Origin: Cyclospora cayetanensis
Lineage: Eukaryota > Apicomplexa > Conoidasida > Eucoccidiorida > Eimeriidae
Reading direction: 5' to 3'
Assembly (NCBI RefSeq): GCF_002999335.1
Contig: NW_020312147.1
Coordinates: forward strand, 310,001-374,000
Length of the DNA: 64,000 bases
Part shown: piece by piece, positions 1 to 16,449 of the stretch
Numbering within the stretch: position 1 is the stretch's first letter
Layout of the letters: each line of letters begins with the position of its first letter
Position numbers and translations under genes: made by a program
Notes under the pieces: model-generated
Database searches by the model: none
What the model saw: the letters and a program-made list of their open reading frames with translations, nothing else
Told to the model about the DNA's origin: nothing

Positions 1-473
1 AGAGGTGGGCAGAGACATGCAAAGATGCGGCCCTGCACTCTCCGGATCCCCCAGGGGGCCCCTGCTGCTTGGAGGGATACTCGCTGCAGCGCCGTCTCCG
101 ATCACGTCAGAGCTTCTCCCGCCAATAGGATCTGCTTCGGTTGCTCAGATGCTCTCTTCGAGAAGCGTTGCTCAGGCTGCCACCAGCTCTGGAAGGACGC
201 GTGGCCATTTGTTTCTCGTAGCGAGCCTTCTTTCTGCCCCAGCGCTTGTGGATGTCTGCGGGGGTGTGGTGCGCTGCGCTGCAGGCTGTCGAGGCTGCGA
301 AGCAGCAGGCCTTGAAACTTCGTGTCGCAGCTGCCTGCTTCCGATGGAAGTCTTGGGACGGCACGCATGTAAGGCGTATTCACGTTCTGGAAAGGTGCAT
401 GCGAATTTGGACACCTGAGTTAATGGGCGTGATGCGGGCAGGAGAGACAGCAGTCACATCGGGAAATTGAGTC

Positions 474-921
474 TTAGGACGCCGTTCCTGGCATCAAGCG
501 CTCGACGCGGAGGCCCCTCGCGATGCAGAAATCTGCCACAGGAGAGGGGGGAGTATGAGGAGGAGCAGCAGCGGCGGGGTGAACTTACCTGCAGCTGGCT
601 GTCGAGCCTGTCGAATATCCTCTGCCTCGGAAGACGCTGTATCTTCGGCGTCCTTACGGCCCTTGCAGTGCTGCCTGCATGCGTCTGCGCGAGCCTCAGG
701 GCAAGTGATGGTGGGGACTGCTGGATTGGCAGTGGAGTGCAGCGATGAAAGCAGACACGGCCTTGCGGATGCTGCTGAGAACGAGGAAGTCTTCAAGAGG
801 CAAATCGCAAAGGCCGCTGCCTCAACCTGCAAAAGGCTCCTTCCCCCAGCACCTCGCATGCATGTCGATGCCTCCGGCAGCGGCAACGGCGCCAGGATCT
901 TGCTAAGCTGCACCACGAGCT
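474..921 (-). CDS. Candidate 3' exons of an unrecognised low-complexity gene
   Basis: Two minus-strand blocks join in frame: about 921-589 and 532-474, the last ending in TAA at 476-474. Support is structural only: a pyrimidine-rich acceptor ending TTGCAG before 921, a GTAAGT donor after 589, a TGGCAG acceptor before 532, and a 56-base intron. The encoded C-terminus is charged (segment CPEARADACRQHCKGRKDAE). Upstream exons cannot be placed because the region above 921 is CAG-like repeat that stays open in several frames. The plus strand here is also open and alanine-rich, so even the strand is uncertain. No family recognised. Confidence 0.28.
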
Positions 922-1306
922 GCTGCAACGCGAGGAGGAGGGGTGTCATGATCATCATTATCATTATCAGCAGCATTAGGAGCAGTATCAGCATTAGGAG
1001 CAGCATCAGCATTAGGAGCAGCATCAGCGCTAGGAGCAGCATCTGCATTAGAAGCAGCATCAGCGTTAGGAGCAAGAGCAAGAGGACCGGAAGCACGAGC
1101 AGCAACGGGGGCAGCAGCAGTAACCTCAGGAGAAGCAGAATCAGCATGATGCATCTTACAGGGAAAGGCATGAAGAAGAAGAGGGGAAGTTGCAAGGCCT
1201 GAGCCACGAAGGAAGGCTGTGGGACTCGAAGAAAGGCAGCACTCCTTGAGGGGCCTCCTCGTTGAGCTGCTGCTGGAGGCAGCAGCTTTCTCTGTCTCGT
1301 GACGAG

Positions 1307-1410
1307 GCGAAGATGCTTTGCGAAGAGGCTTTGCGAAGAGGCTTTGCAAAGAGGCTTTGCGAAGAGGTTCTGCGAAGAGGCTTTGCGAAGAGGCTTTGCG
1401 AAGAGGCTTT
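1307..1410. repeat. 13-base tandem repeat, 8 copies
   Basis: Unit gcgaagaggcttt repeats head to tail eight times with few substitutions (first copy gcgaagatgcttt; one copy ends gttct). Because 13 is not a multiple of 3, a reading frame through it yields a 13-residue peptide period in every frame, so open frames across it are not evidence of coding. Confidence 0.95.
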
Positions 1411-1620
1411 GAAGAGCGTGCTTCGCGGCCCGCTGCACAAGGCAGCAGCAGCAGCAGGATGAGGCGCAGTTGCAGTGGCTGTGGGCAAGGGAGAGACGCA
1501 AAGAGCTACACAGAGGCAGCGAATGCAGCACCCATGCAACGACCGCAACAGCGCTAGCCGATACATTCCACTTTACCCTGCCGGGCGCAGGCTCTCCTGC
1601 ATCCCTCATGGCAACAAACG

Positions 1621-2318
1621 TCAAAGCGTCGAACACACATTAGCAAGGCTGCGTCGAGAGAGGCAGCACCACCTACTGTTGCTGCTGCAGAGGCGGAACA
1701 GGATGCCGAAAGATCGTCTTCTTTTCTGCCGCCAGCTGAGAGACGCCCAGCTGGGGAGAAGGATGCACGGCAGGAGGAGCAAAAGGGGCCGTGTCATGCG
1801 GGAAATAATACTGCCGGAGACGGGGTGCAGGGGCTTTCTGCCATTCCCTCTTCTCCCCCTCCACTTCGACGGCTGCGGGGGCGTTTTTTTCGAGTCAATG
1901 AGCAGCAGGGGCCCTCCGCGGGATCTGTCGATGCGAGAGCCGCACACGATTGAGTGCACTTGTGGAGTGAGGCGCTCGCGACTCCTGCGCGTTCCACAAA
2001 AGGGAAAAAAACCCTCACTGGGAGGCTCTTCTTGGCCTGTTGAGCACGGTGAGGTCTCCCAGGCGAGAAGCTCAATCAAGACTGGAATTCAACAAGGGTT
2101 TTCCGCAGGGGCGGCGACTGTCCGCATGCAGCGATGCCTTATCCGCTGCACAGCAGCAGAAGTCGGAGCAGCACTACGAGCGGCAGCAGAAAAACGTGGC
2201 GCAGGAGGACAGAGCTTCAGGCTCCTGCCCGGATGTGACTTTGCATCCGCAATTCGATAGTTCACGATATCGTCCTCCTCAGGCCTGTAAGGAGGCTGGC
2301 TCCTGCCGTGAAGTCTGA
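1621..2318 (+). CDS. Candidate plus-strand exons, unrecognised
   Basis: Two plus-strand blocks have the Ala/Glu/Gln/Ser-rich composition of coccidian coding sequence: 1621-1953 (reads AASREAAPPTVAAAEAEQDA near its start, stop at 1951) and about 2059-2318 (reads DALSAAQQQKSEQHYERQQK, stop at 2316). A possible acceptor, ctcccag, precedes 2059. I could not find a donor that joins the blocks in frame, and a second plus frame in 2059-2260 is also open. Function unknown; the blocks may belong to one gene or be chance open frames in GC-rich DNA. Confidence 0.28.
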
Positions 2319-3390
2319 ACTTTTCCAGGCAGCGAAACAGACATCGGAGTTTTCCATTGCCCGTCAGACGAGGTAAGCAGCAGCAGGAGTTAGCGCATTG
2401 CGTGCTCCAGAGCTAGGCAGCTAAATGTTGAAAAAGACGCAGGTACGCGAGCGAGGGATCTTCCGTGTGGCAGGCCCGGAAAGGAGGAGGGTCCTTCCAA
2501 GGATGGCAGTTGTGTGCAGGGGCCCCCAGCGGATAAGGGGGCCCTTATCCTCGCGGAGGAGAGGCGTTGAACCACCCACGTGCGTCACCAGCAGTAGATG
2601 CGGCGGCATCAGCTTCTGTATCGACACGGCACGGCCCTCTCGATATTGCCTTGAGGGCTGGATTGTGAGGAAGCCGATTCAGGGGGCCTACGTGCCTCTT
2701 TCCCCTGCTGAAGTCAGCAGAGATCACGAGGGGGCCCCCTCTTTCTCCTATGGGAAGCGCTCTCCGGGCGGGGGGGTGTCTCCGGGATACGCGGAACACT
2801 TCGACAAAGACAGGAACCTCCCAAGCCAGTCTAACGCCAAGCGGGGGCGGGGGTGGGGGAAAGGGGGGCCTCACTGCATACTCTGAAGGGCATTTGACAC
2901 GACGTGAAAGGAGGTGGACCGTAGGCGAGTAGCAGCCGGTGAAGGGGCCCCCTTCAAAGGGGACGTCAAGTGGGGCCGGGGGGCTCCTTCGAAGGGGGGC
3001 CCTCTCTAGCAGGGGGCCCTAGGCAAAAAGCCTTCAGGGGAGACTGCCCCCGAGGCGGACAGAGGAGGGAAAGAGGGAGGGAGACGAAGTGACGAAGGAG
3101 GAAACCCTTCACCGGTATATCCGTAAGTCGTTTTTCCCTATCATCCCCTCAGCCCTGTTCCTTTTAAAGCGAGCCGTGCTTGCGAGCACACGAATTACTC
3201 CATGGGCAACGTGATAAAAGTATCGTAGGACAGGGTAAAGGGTGGCGAACGGGGAATCGTCGTGCTTCTTTTGAGAGCGAGATGCTTTTATGCGGTTTGG
3301 TGAACGCGCCCTGCTTGCATTCGAAAAAGTGCGGAGGTTCAGCTCGTCTGTCATTTTCGCTATGTCATGCTTCGTGCCCTTGTTGCTGTT

Positions 3391-3416
3391 GCCGTCTCGG
3401 CTGCAGCCGAGACGGC
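3391..3416. repeat. 26-bp perfect palindrome
   Basis: The sequence reads identically on both strands, centred on ctgcag, with arms gccgtctcggctg and no spacer. No gene is recognised around it. Confidence 0.95.
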
Positions 3417-3653
3417 CACACGCGACAGGACAGTACCAGCAAGGAAGAATCAAGTTGCTATTCTCTCTCTCTTTCTCTGTGTGCGGAGTGTGCGTACAGC
3501 TTTCTGGCAGCCCTCGCATGGCCGTCACATTTTTGTGTACTTTTTGAAGAGTGCTGGAGCGCTGCAGCCTCCTAGGAGACAGAGCAGTATGCCGGGCCTT
3601 TTAAAGTGATAACGCGATTTCCTAGGACCGTGCAGGAAGTATGGCAGAACTAG

Positions 3654-3695
3654 ACTTACCTCCCGCAGCAGCAGCTGCTGCTGCGGGAGGTAAGT
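3654..3695. repeat. 42-bp perfect palindrome
   Basis: An uninterrupted perfect palindrome with a cagcagcagctgctgctg core. Its outer ends are acttac and gtaagt, so each strand shows a consensus 5' splice-site word at the palindrome's 3' end. It lies between the unresolved region and the TBCCD1 gene. Confidence 0.95.
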
Positions 3696-4283
3696 GCTGC
3701 TGAGGTGGCTCGCGAAGGGGGGGCAACCCGAAGCAAGGCAGCGCTGCACAAGCACAATGCGTGCCTTGCAATTCACCAATCTAGCAGCAAAGGGCCTTTG
3801 AAGGGTGAGAGATATCAAAGGCTCAGGATGTGCTGTTAGCCAATCTCGCTCTTTGAGGGGGTTACGCCCTCGACACCATCTACAGTCACGGTGTATACTA
3901 CGCGGAGGGGCCCCCTTTAGCGGCCACATACGCGACCCTCTCACGCCTGCTCGCAAGTTCGAGCCTCTGACGAGGGTTTAAAACAAAAAAGCTAGTTTTA
4001 GTTCTGCAATCTTAAAGGCGGCATACTGCTTTTTGTGGCTCTGCCAACTACAGCCTCAAGCGAACATACACGTGTTCTTGTAACTTAGGGAGTAGTCAGC
4101 CCGAACGGAAAAAAGTGCGAGGCAAACGCAGCCCAACACAAACAAGGGCCGCATTAAACACCGAGCTTTAGAAGCGCGTTACTGCGGATGCTCTTTGAGC
4201 GCCGCTACGTCCTGCAACAGCACCGACCACACAGTCAGTCGCAGCAGAGCTAAAAACCTTTGCGCATATGAAGTGGGTAGCCT

Positions 4284-4397
4284 AGAGAGCGAGATCGAGC
4301 GAAGGAGACAGATAGAGAGAGAGACAGAGAGAGACAAAGAGAGACAGAGAGAGCTGAAAGAGACAGGGAAAGAGCTAAAGGCTAAGAGAGAAAGAGT
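4284..4397. repeat. GA-rich purine tract
   Basis: About 110 bases of almost uninterrupted purine on the plus strand, built on gagagaca-type units of 6-10 bases. No gene recognised. Confidence 0.85.
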
Positions 4398-4900
4398 GAC
4401 ACAGAGCAGCCAAGAGCAAGTGCATTGCGCTTTGTAGGACCGCCATGGCAAAGCTAAAGTTAGTCCTCACCGCATCCTCTGTTGTGCGCTTGCTCAGATG
4501 CTGCAAGAAGCGACGGGTCTTGGGAGAGTGTCGCCGGCAGAAATCACTGTGTGCACACGTTGGAGCAGCCGAAAAGTATCGATATGCATGCGCTCTAAGA
4601 TGCGAGCAAGGAAGGCTTACGGACTGCACATTCATACATGTGCATTTATCTATATGTATGTGCATTACTCTACACGCATGGTTTTAGGGTAACGGGGGGG
4701 AAAGAGGCGGCAGCGGCTCGCTTACAGCAGCATGAGACACAGCAAATGAGATACAGCGTGCTGGTGCTTAGCCACCCCCACACTCTGCTGCAGCATCTGC
4801 CTGGCTGAGCAAACCTGCAGCCACGAGGCGGCAACAACACGCGCAACGCAAGGAGATGGAATGCCATATGCGACAAAATTCCCTTCGGAGAACAAGGCCT

Positions 4901-9971
<5,071 letters not shown>

Positions 9972-12025
9972 TGCCTTCTGTACTTCGTGTCACGATGCTT
10001 CATTCAGAGCTGCCGCCACAAATGCAGGTACACTGCAGCTGCTGCTGCTTCTTCTACACAGCGGAAAACGAAAGGCAGCGCCACGGGAGCCGACCCGCGC
10101 ATGGAGTTCTCATGACGATAAAAAGGAACGGACAGGAAAGCAATGTCGGAAAGGTCAGAAACAAGACAAAACATATTGCACAAATAGTGGTTTAATGGAT
10201 AGAGCACGGGGGCAGACGGCTTCCCAGGGACGGGAGTCAAACCAGGGCTCTCTCTCTCAGCATGCGAAGGCCTAGGGCCAAATGCACACACTGGCGCTTG
10301 CTAAGCCGCTGATGGCTTTTTATTACAAGGAAAAACACTTTCGCGAATGAATCTGATGCTTTCACTTGAAACCATCTACATAAAAGCGTATGCATCATCT
10401 GTGGCATAGTGCCACGCTCTCTGGCACCAAGGAAGAAGCCGGCGGGCGAAGAGGAGGGACAGGAAATGGTTCTGTTTTATTTGGAAATACAGGTGTTTTG
10501 CATATCTCCTTAGGCACACAGACGTGCAGAATCTCATTGATCGATTTTCATGATGTACGAAAAACAGGGAAGCATCATAGGCCACGAGGCGCCTCAATTC
10601 CTTTGAGAAACACGAAGGGCTTCATTCGCTTTGCTTCGTGTATGTCTGCTTTTTTGCGTAGCTCGTTGTATCAGCTGAGTTTGATTTTTGAATCAGTATC
10701 AAGGTGAACTGCATCATTCGATGGAGAGTGTGTACACCAGTTCAAGGATGATAAATCCGTCATTCAATTCATTGATGGAAGGAGGCTCTTATGAACCAGT
10801 CCTGAGTTTATCGGGTTGGTGTGGCATGGCGACCGCATAAAGCACTGCGGCATCCAGCACTCCTGAGATTTTTTTGTGTGGGAGGGGGGGTGGTGGTTAC
10901 GTCAGAATGTCATGCATCTCAAAGGCCACATAGAGTCAAGAGACCTACCGTTAACTTCAGCTATTTCTTCTAGCTTTCGGTGCAGCACTTCGTACGTTGC
11001 ACCTTCAGGTAGCCCAAGGCTCCTGTCAGCTGCGCTGTTCATGTCACGCCTCATGGTGCACTTGTACGTGAGTCAAGAATACTATACCTATGGCATAGAG
11101 TGAAAGGCGAATGCAAGCCTCCTGTGAGGTGGGGCAAGGTCCAGAATAGGGACCTGTGCTTCCCAGTTGGGCCCCAATGGCCCTCCAGTCCATAGAGGAA
11201 CTCAGCTGTTGTTTTCCTGAGTAAGTCGTTTTGAAGACGATGAAGTATGTTAAACTCACCTTGCTGACGTTTTCTGGTATGTCCCAGACAAGCAAATGAG
11301 GGTGCTGAGCCGTTTTATTCATGAGTTTGGACGGGATTCATGAAGCATGTGCTACACGGTCATAAGAGTTTGGTGCTGGCGCGACTCACCACACCATCTT
11401 CGCGTGAAACATCGGTGATCGTAAGGATAAAAGAACCAGTTTCATATGGGGCGCCTATGGTGGAACATTAAATGATTGATTTGATAACCAATGATTGTTT
11501 TCACTTTAATCACACTGACTGGTCCATGACACCTCGGGGGTCAAGTTTCTGTCGCCGCATGCCGCGCCAAAGTTTTTATCCGGAAGCGAGCTCTTTTTGT
11601 CCTCACTGGAGCAGCTGGAAGCACCAAAGTCTAAAATCACACCTCCGGATTCCATGGCTGTTACACTGTAGCTGTTTTTTTGCTTCAGAGATTCCGTACC
11701 GAAACTTGAAAGCTCCAATGCCGCATGTGAAGGGGCAAACAAAGAAAAAAGGACGCAGGAAGAGATCAATCGCCTTTTCCTTATTTTAAAAAGCATTTTG
11801 TGCGTCGTTCCAGAATATCTCCGTGGTTTCTGCTCAAAATGACAAAAGCGAACATGAAACTTTATAGAGAAAACATGCAGATATCTGCAGCAATTGATAG
11901 AAACGCGTGAGGTGTACTAACGAGTTAATGCTCTCCACCTTTTTGTGGCCTTCAGAAAAACAAATACAGAAGGATCCTTTAACAGCTGGAAAGCAATAAA
12001 AAATTGGATCTACTTACTTTAGACT
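9972..12025. other. Gene-poor spacer
   Basis: Between the start of TBCCD1 and the end of the ankyrin gene, AT-richer DNA carries only short open frames without domains. It should contain the TBCCD1 promoter and the 3' UTR of the ankyrin gene, but no motif stands out. Confidence 0.5.
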
Positions 12026-13315
12026 TCATGTGAAACGTATCCCCATATTTGTGTGCCACTTACAGCGCCTCTTTCCTTTTCCCTTGGCTTTTTTCTTTGG
12101 GGGCATCTTCATGGTGAGGTTAAGTTGTTCCATGCACAGCAGCTGAAATATTGCCAATTCCTTACTTGACAAACTTTTGGATGGTGGTAGCAATTGTGCG
12201 AGGTCGCTGTATTTCCCGTGTTCTGCCCAGTATGCCGCATCCAATCCTGTATCGGTAGAAACAGGGTTGCGAGCTGATTGGCAAAGGCTCTGAATTCTTT
12301 GCATCAAGCTTTTAGAAATATGCAAAGTGGTGAAGGCGCCTGGCTCATGCTTTTAAATAAGGGTTGTTGTGAGTTTACTACACCATGGAGTGCGATCAAC
12401 GAATATCATGATACAAAAGAGCCAGAAAGGTGGCTCGATGGAGGTAGGTGGCAAAAAAGTTTCTAAAACAACTGATACTAGGGACAGAGACGCATACAAT
12501 TTTTGCTACGTGCTCTCTAGTTTGAAGTCAATGCAAGTACTTGAAACATATCCTGTCCGCGTGATTAGCTGCCTCTTATGCTTCCAAGCTCCATGAATTC
12601 CCTCTTTTTTTCATTCATTACGAGAAACAAAGAGTCGCCTCTATGGTTTAGAATCGCAAGCCTTACCACCCTGGTCGAGAATTTCTGGATTGGCTCCCAC
12701 AGCCATCATCTGTTCAACTGCTCCTTTGCACCCGAACCGAGCCGCAATATGTAGAGGGGTTTGTCCAACTGCGTTTTGTCGGTTGGGAGACGCCCCGAAG
12801 GACAAGAGGCACGCAATCATTTCCCTGAGTCAAAAATGTGCGCTAACTTCATCCGTATACATGACTAAAGCGTCACGTGTTTTGGGAAAACAGACAGAGA
12901 GGAGGGAAGTCTTATTGCATCTGGTTCAAAATGCATTATGAACGAGCAGGAGCTTGCAGGCATAAAATTATATAAGTGCACCCTAGTGTCCTTCTGCATC
13001 CGTATTGCGGCTTATTAGTGCACTTATTCTGGAATCTGTATCCATTTGTTTTGTCACTCACTCATTTTTGTTTCGCGCAGCAAAGTGCAATGCAGTGTTT
13101 GCCCCAATTTGGAAGGCTTCAGCCGCTTCAGGGTCTCCGCCGTGTGAAAGCAGTTCTCTAAGAATTGCCTCATTGTTTAATTTGGCCGCCAAAATAACAC
13201 ATGTTGTTCCGTTGCAGTCAGCTTCCTTAGCTGCTGCAGGCGCTTTCAGGAGCTGGTAGAGCACCAGGTCCCTCCTTCCCGATTTCACCGCCTCCTGGAG
13301 AGCATAGAATGCCAT
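12026..13315 (-). CDS. Ankyrin-repeat protein
   Basis: Three exons, 13315-13062, 12824-12667 and 12273-12026, join in phase to give 219 residues. Ankyrin repeats are evident: an N-terminal helix pair (ALQEAVKSGRRDLVLYQLLK), a repeat with ILAAKLNNEAILRELLSHGG, one with TALHFAARNKNEEMIACLL, one with GQTPLHIAARFGCKGAVEQM, and a degenerate last one (GLDAAYWAEHGKYSDLAQLL). The C-terminus is strongly basic (MPPKKKAKGKGKRR), possibly a nuclear or nucleic-acid contact. Start is the ATG at 13315, the first in-frame ATG. A GTAAGT overlaps the C-terminal codons at about 12067, so the true last exon may lie further downstream. Ankyrin repeats mediate protein binding; the partner is unknown. Confidence 0.75.
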
Positions 13316-14188
13316 ATTCACCTTTCCATACGGTACATAGCATCATTAGAACAATTTTAATCAGGCTCTTTGCAACGCTTAATGTGAGAAGAGTACTCTC
13401 ACTCCTCCTGGAAGTGGTATGCACAGCATGTGGAGGCACGGGTATGAGGGAACAGTCAAGAAAAGAGAAAAGCCAACGCACATATTAGATTATTTCCTAT
13501 CGACACAATGCCTTATTTAATATCGAAATTGTTTTACATCTACGGTTTTACACGCGGAGTAGGCGTATTGCTGCGAAGGTCACTTGAGAACGTGTCCTCA
13601 ACACATATGCGCCGATCACTCAATCTAGCTCAAGGAGTGAAGTATACAAAAGCTGAAAACTTTGATATAAGCCTCAGTAGAATTCATGAATATGCATACA
13701 AATTACCTATCGTACCCACACTCTTGTAACAAGGCATCAGCAAACTCGCTTGCCTAAATCTCCTGCAAGCACCCAGCTGAGGAAGCCATTTCACCGAGTG
13801 TCCTAGCTCAGTGGCCGTCCTCTTCAATGCAATAACAAAGCTCTTAAGCTCGAGTTTATCACTCGCCAGATTTATGTAACCGCTGGAAGAGTACGCGACA
13901 AGCTGATACGGATCTCGGGCAACTAGCCGTCTATGCATTTAATAAAACAGAAAAGTTTATGGCTAAAAGTAGAAGCAGAGAAGCCAGGCAAAGCAGCTGC
14001 TTCCCTGCCCTTAACAGGTTACACAGGAAATCCTCTACGCATACAACGTGGTGGACACTTTTTTCTTGCTGCAGTGGATTGCGCATCCCTCCGTTGAGAT
14101 GGCCTTGCAAATTAGAAGCAGGAGGGCTAGCTATGAGCAATCCTTTAGGAATAATCAGAACTTTTTGTTATGCAATTAGAAGTCGCGT
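13316..14188. other. Spacer without recognised gene
   Basis: AT-rich DNA between two minus-strand genes. It should contain the promoter of the ankyrin gene and the 3' end of the CWC24 transcript; nothing else is visible. Confidence 0.5.
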
Positions 14189-16449
14189 CTACGACTCCCC
14201 ATGCTTTGCCTCTTCCTCTTCCTCTTCCTCTTCCTCTTCCTCGTCCTCCCCCTCTTCCTCCTCGCTGCTCTCTGCTTTCGCGGTAAGTTGTTTCGTAAGA
14301 GACGCGTTCTGTTCCTCCTCAGCGCCCTCAGCCTCTTTGTTTTCTTCTTCCTTCTGCCTACGCTCCAATTTGTCGATAATCCGGGTTGCGATATTCAGAA
14401 TGCCGTGAGTTTCTTTGCCGCACTGACTACATTTGCTGGTCGTCTTGTATTCTTCCACAGCGCACTTCTCACAGTAATAGTGCCCACAGCGAGTTACTAC
14501 GGGGGCCATGTCAAGCCTCCACCTCTCCCTGCACTTCAAACAGGCGAAAGGAAGCCCGTCCTCGTCTTCACTCTCCTCGCTGCTGCTTGACGAGGAAGAC
14601 GAACTTTCCACCTCCTTACCCTCTGCTTGGCGGCGCAGCTTTTCCTAAATTCGCACACAGTATCCTTTCGGGTCATACAATATGGCGAGGGGCTAACAGC
14701 CCAGCAGGAAAAAGCCACGCACTATGCATTCGGCATAAATTCATATACATGTATACATATATATATATGTATACCACCGCTCATATTTTGAAATCACAAG
14801 AAGAGAAGCAGCGGAAGACAACACGGAATGGCACAAATGCCGCCGATGTGGCGCCTACCACAAGGAGGACGATTATGCTGCCATCCCTTAGTCCCCCGCC
14901 CCCCCTTCCCCCACTTAGTCTGCCCCTTCCACCACCTCTCTTTATTTTTTTCCTGCGTAGGCGTGCCCTACCAATCTCTTCTTTTGCAGCTCCTCCCATT
15001 CTTTTTCGACCTGCCATCCCTCCTTATAGTCCGTCCTATCGTGCAGAAACTTGCAGCAGTCGCCATATCCGCAGTACCCGGTTTCCTTATAGTCTTTACA
15101 TATCTCCGGTTTATAGTCCACATACATCGTCAAGCGCACATTGTTAGACCCCCGGACTGGGCCGTAGAGACCTGTGCTTTTTGCCCGGGAGAGGGCTCCC
15201 TCGCTGGGCTTCACGTAGTGTCTGTACGCCCCCATACCTCTGTAGATGCCGCTTTCCAGCTCCCCCTTTTCTATCATCTCCCCAATCTTGAAATTTCTTT
15301 CCAAAATCGCGCGGTGATCCGTTGACTTGTCTGGGTCCACGTCCAAAACTGCAGTCGCCCGACCGTCATCCTCCAAATTCTACAGAGCACGCATACATAT
15401 GCACAAAATACAGACACACATGTGCACACACATACACACATACCTACACAGATACATCCACAAAAAAACATGTATTTATACGTGCATGCATATACACATA
15501 CACAGGAGCATGCATACATAGCTACACACACACGTCCAGACACATACACACATAATCATACACAGACACACACAGGCACAAAACACCACAGGACTCAAAC
15601 TGATGAACACTCAAGAATATCAACGGCTATAAACACTCGGATGGAACGAACCAACACCACACCCAAAGCACTTACACCTGACATACACGTCAACCACGCG
15701 GATTTCCAGCCAACAGCAAAAAGTAGTCACGGTGTGTGCATATAAAAGACAAACCGTCGACTGCTGCTGGAGTCCATTTCAACCGAATGCGCAAGAGAGA
15801 GGATCAAGGATGGGCAAGATACGCTAGCAGAGGAATGATCGTAAGCGCACCAACTGTCGATTGCTTTGCTGAGCGAGGGCCTCTGTAGCTTTCATTTTTC
15901 GTACGGAATCATCGCTTGTCTGTACACCCCAAACAACATGGCGCATCAAGTTCAGCCGTCAAATCGTTCCAAGATCAAAAGCCAACTCAACCCTCCAGAT
16001 AAAATCCAGAGTATTCATATGTACCTATATCTGTATATGTCGGGGCGCAAAACATGCAAGCCTCCTGCCCCCTCGCTTGTTCCCATAGCGCAAACAACAC
16101 ACATCTATTATAGTGCTCACCGCAGCAGCAACCGTCGCTTTCCCCCCTTGAAAAAATCCTAGCCACGCTTAACTGCATCCAGGTGTTAGTCCCCTAGGGC
16201 TCAATATTTGCGTTTCCTTGGGAACACCAGAAACCCCTCCTAATTAAACAGACGCCATCTGCTCACCCGACCCATTAGGAAATGCTTGCACGGCAGGCGG
16301 CTTCCTGTTTTCTTCTTCACAATCTTTGCGTGTTCCTCGTCACTCCCGTCAGAGAACCTAACGGCCCGTTCAGAGGGCGCCTCGCCTTCTGTATCTTGCG
16401 CATTGTGGCGTTTTCTTACGCCTGTCGGGAGACCTCGCTTCGCGAACAT
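14189..16449 (-). CDS. CWC24: CCCH and RING zinc-finger splicing factor (CWC24/RNF113 family)
   Basis: Acts in the spliceosome during the step to the first catalytic reaction; metazoan relatives are also ubiquitin ligases. Exons 16449-16267, 15919-15851, 15379-14972 and 14644-14189 are all phase 0 and give 371 residues. Family blocks: basic N-terminus MFAKRGLPTGVRKR; DDGRATAVLDVDPDKSTDHR; IYRGMGAYRHYVKP; a CCCH finger C-x8-C-x5-C-x3-H inside ICKDYKETGYCGYGDCC; then a C3HC4 RING with C-x2-C, RCGHYYCEKC and C-x2-C. The short second exon (TSDDSVRKMKATEALAQQSN) fits in phase but is the least certain. The tail after the RING is a coccidian-style acidic run with about 12 consecutive Glu. The third intron (15850-15380) is CA-rich. 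The next gene upstream is divergent exportin-1. Confidence 0.88.
15385..15575. repeat. CA-rich microsatellite-like tract
   Basis: Irregular cacacata/cacatac units on the plus strand, within the CWC24 intron between 15851 and 15379. Confidence 0.8.

Larger units (their letters stand above)
2319..4900. other. No recognisable gene; G/C-run and repeat-rich
   Basis: Open frames exist on both strands (for example minus 3528-3109 and plus 2425-2886) but none has a recognisable domain or convincing splice context. The stretch holds many aggggcccc-type words and G runs (about 2500-3080), two perfect palindromes and a GA-rich purine tract, each listed separately. Confidence 0.5.

Noticed and set aside
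494..1636. 380-codon minus-strand frame rich in Leu, Met and Ile runs
   Set aside because: It passes through the 13-base repeat and GCAGCATTAGGA-type repeats without family similarity, and better splice signals cut it at 921 and 589.
10190..10275. tRNA-like stretch
   Set aside because: A box-like sequence (tagtggtttaatgg) is on the plus strand but the best B-box match (ggtttgactcc) is on the minus strand, and D and T stems do not pair.
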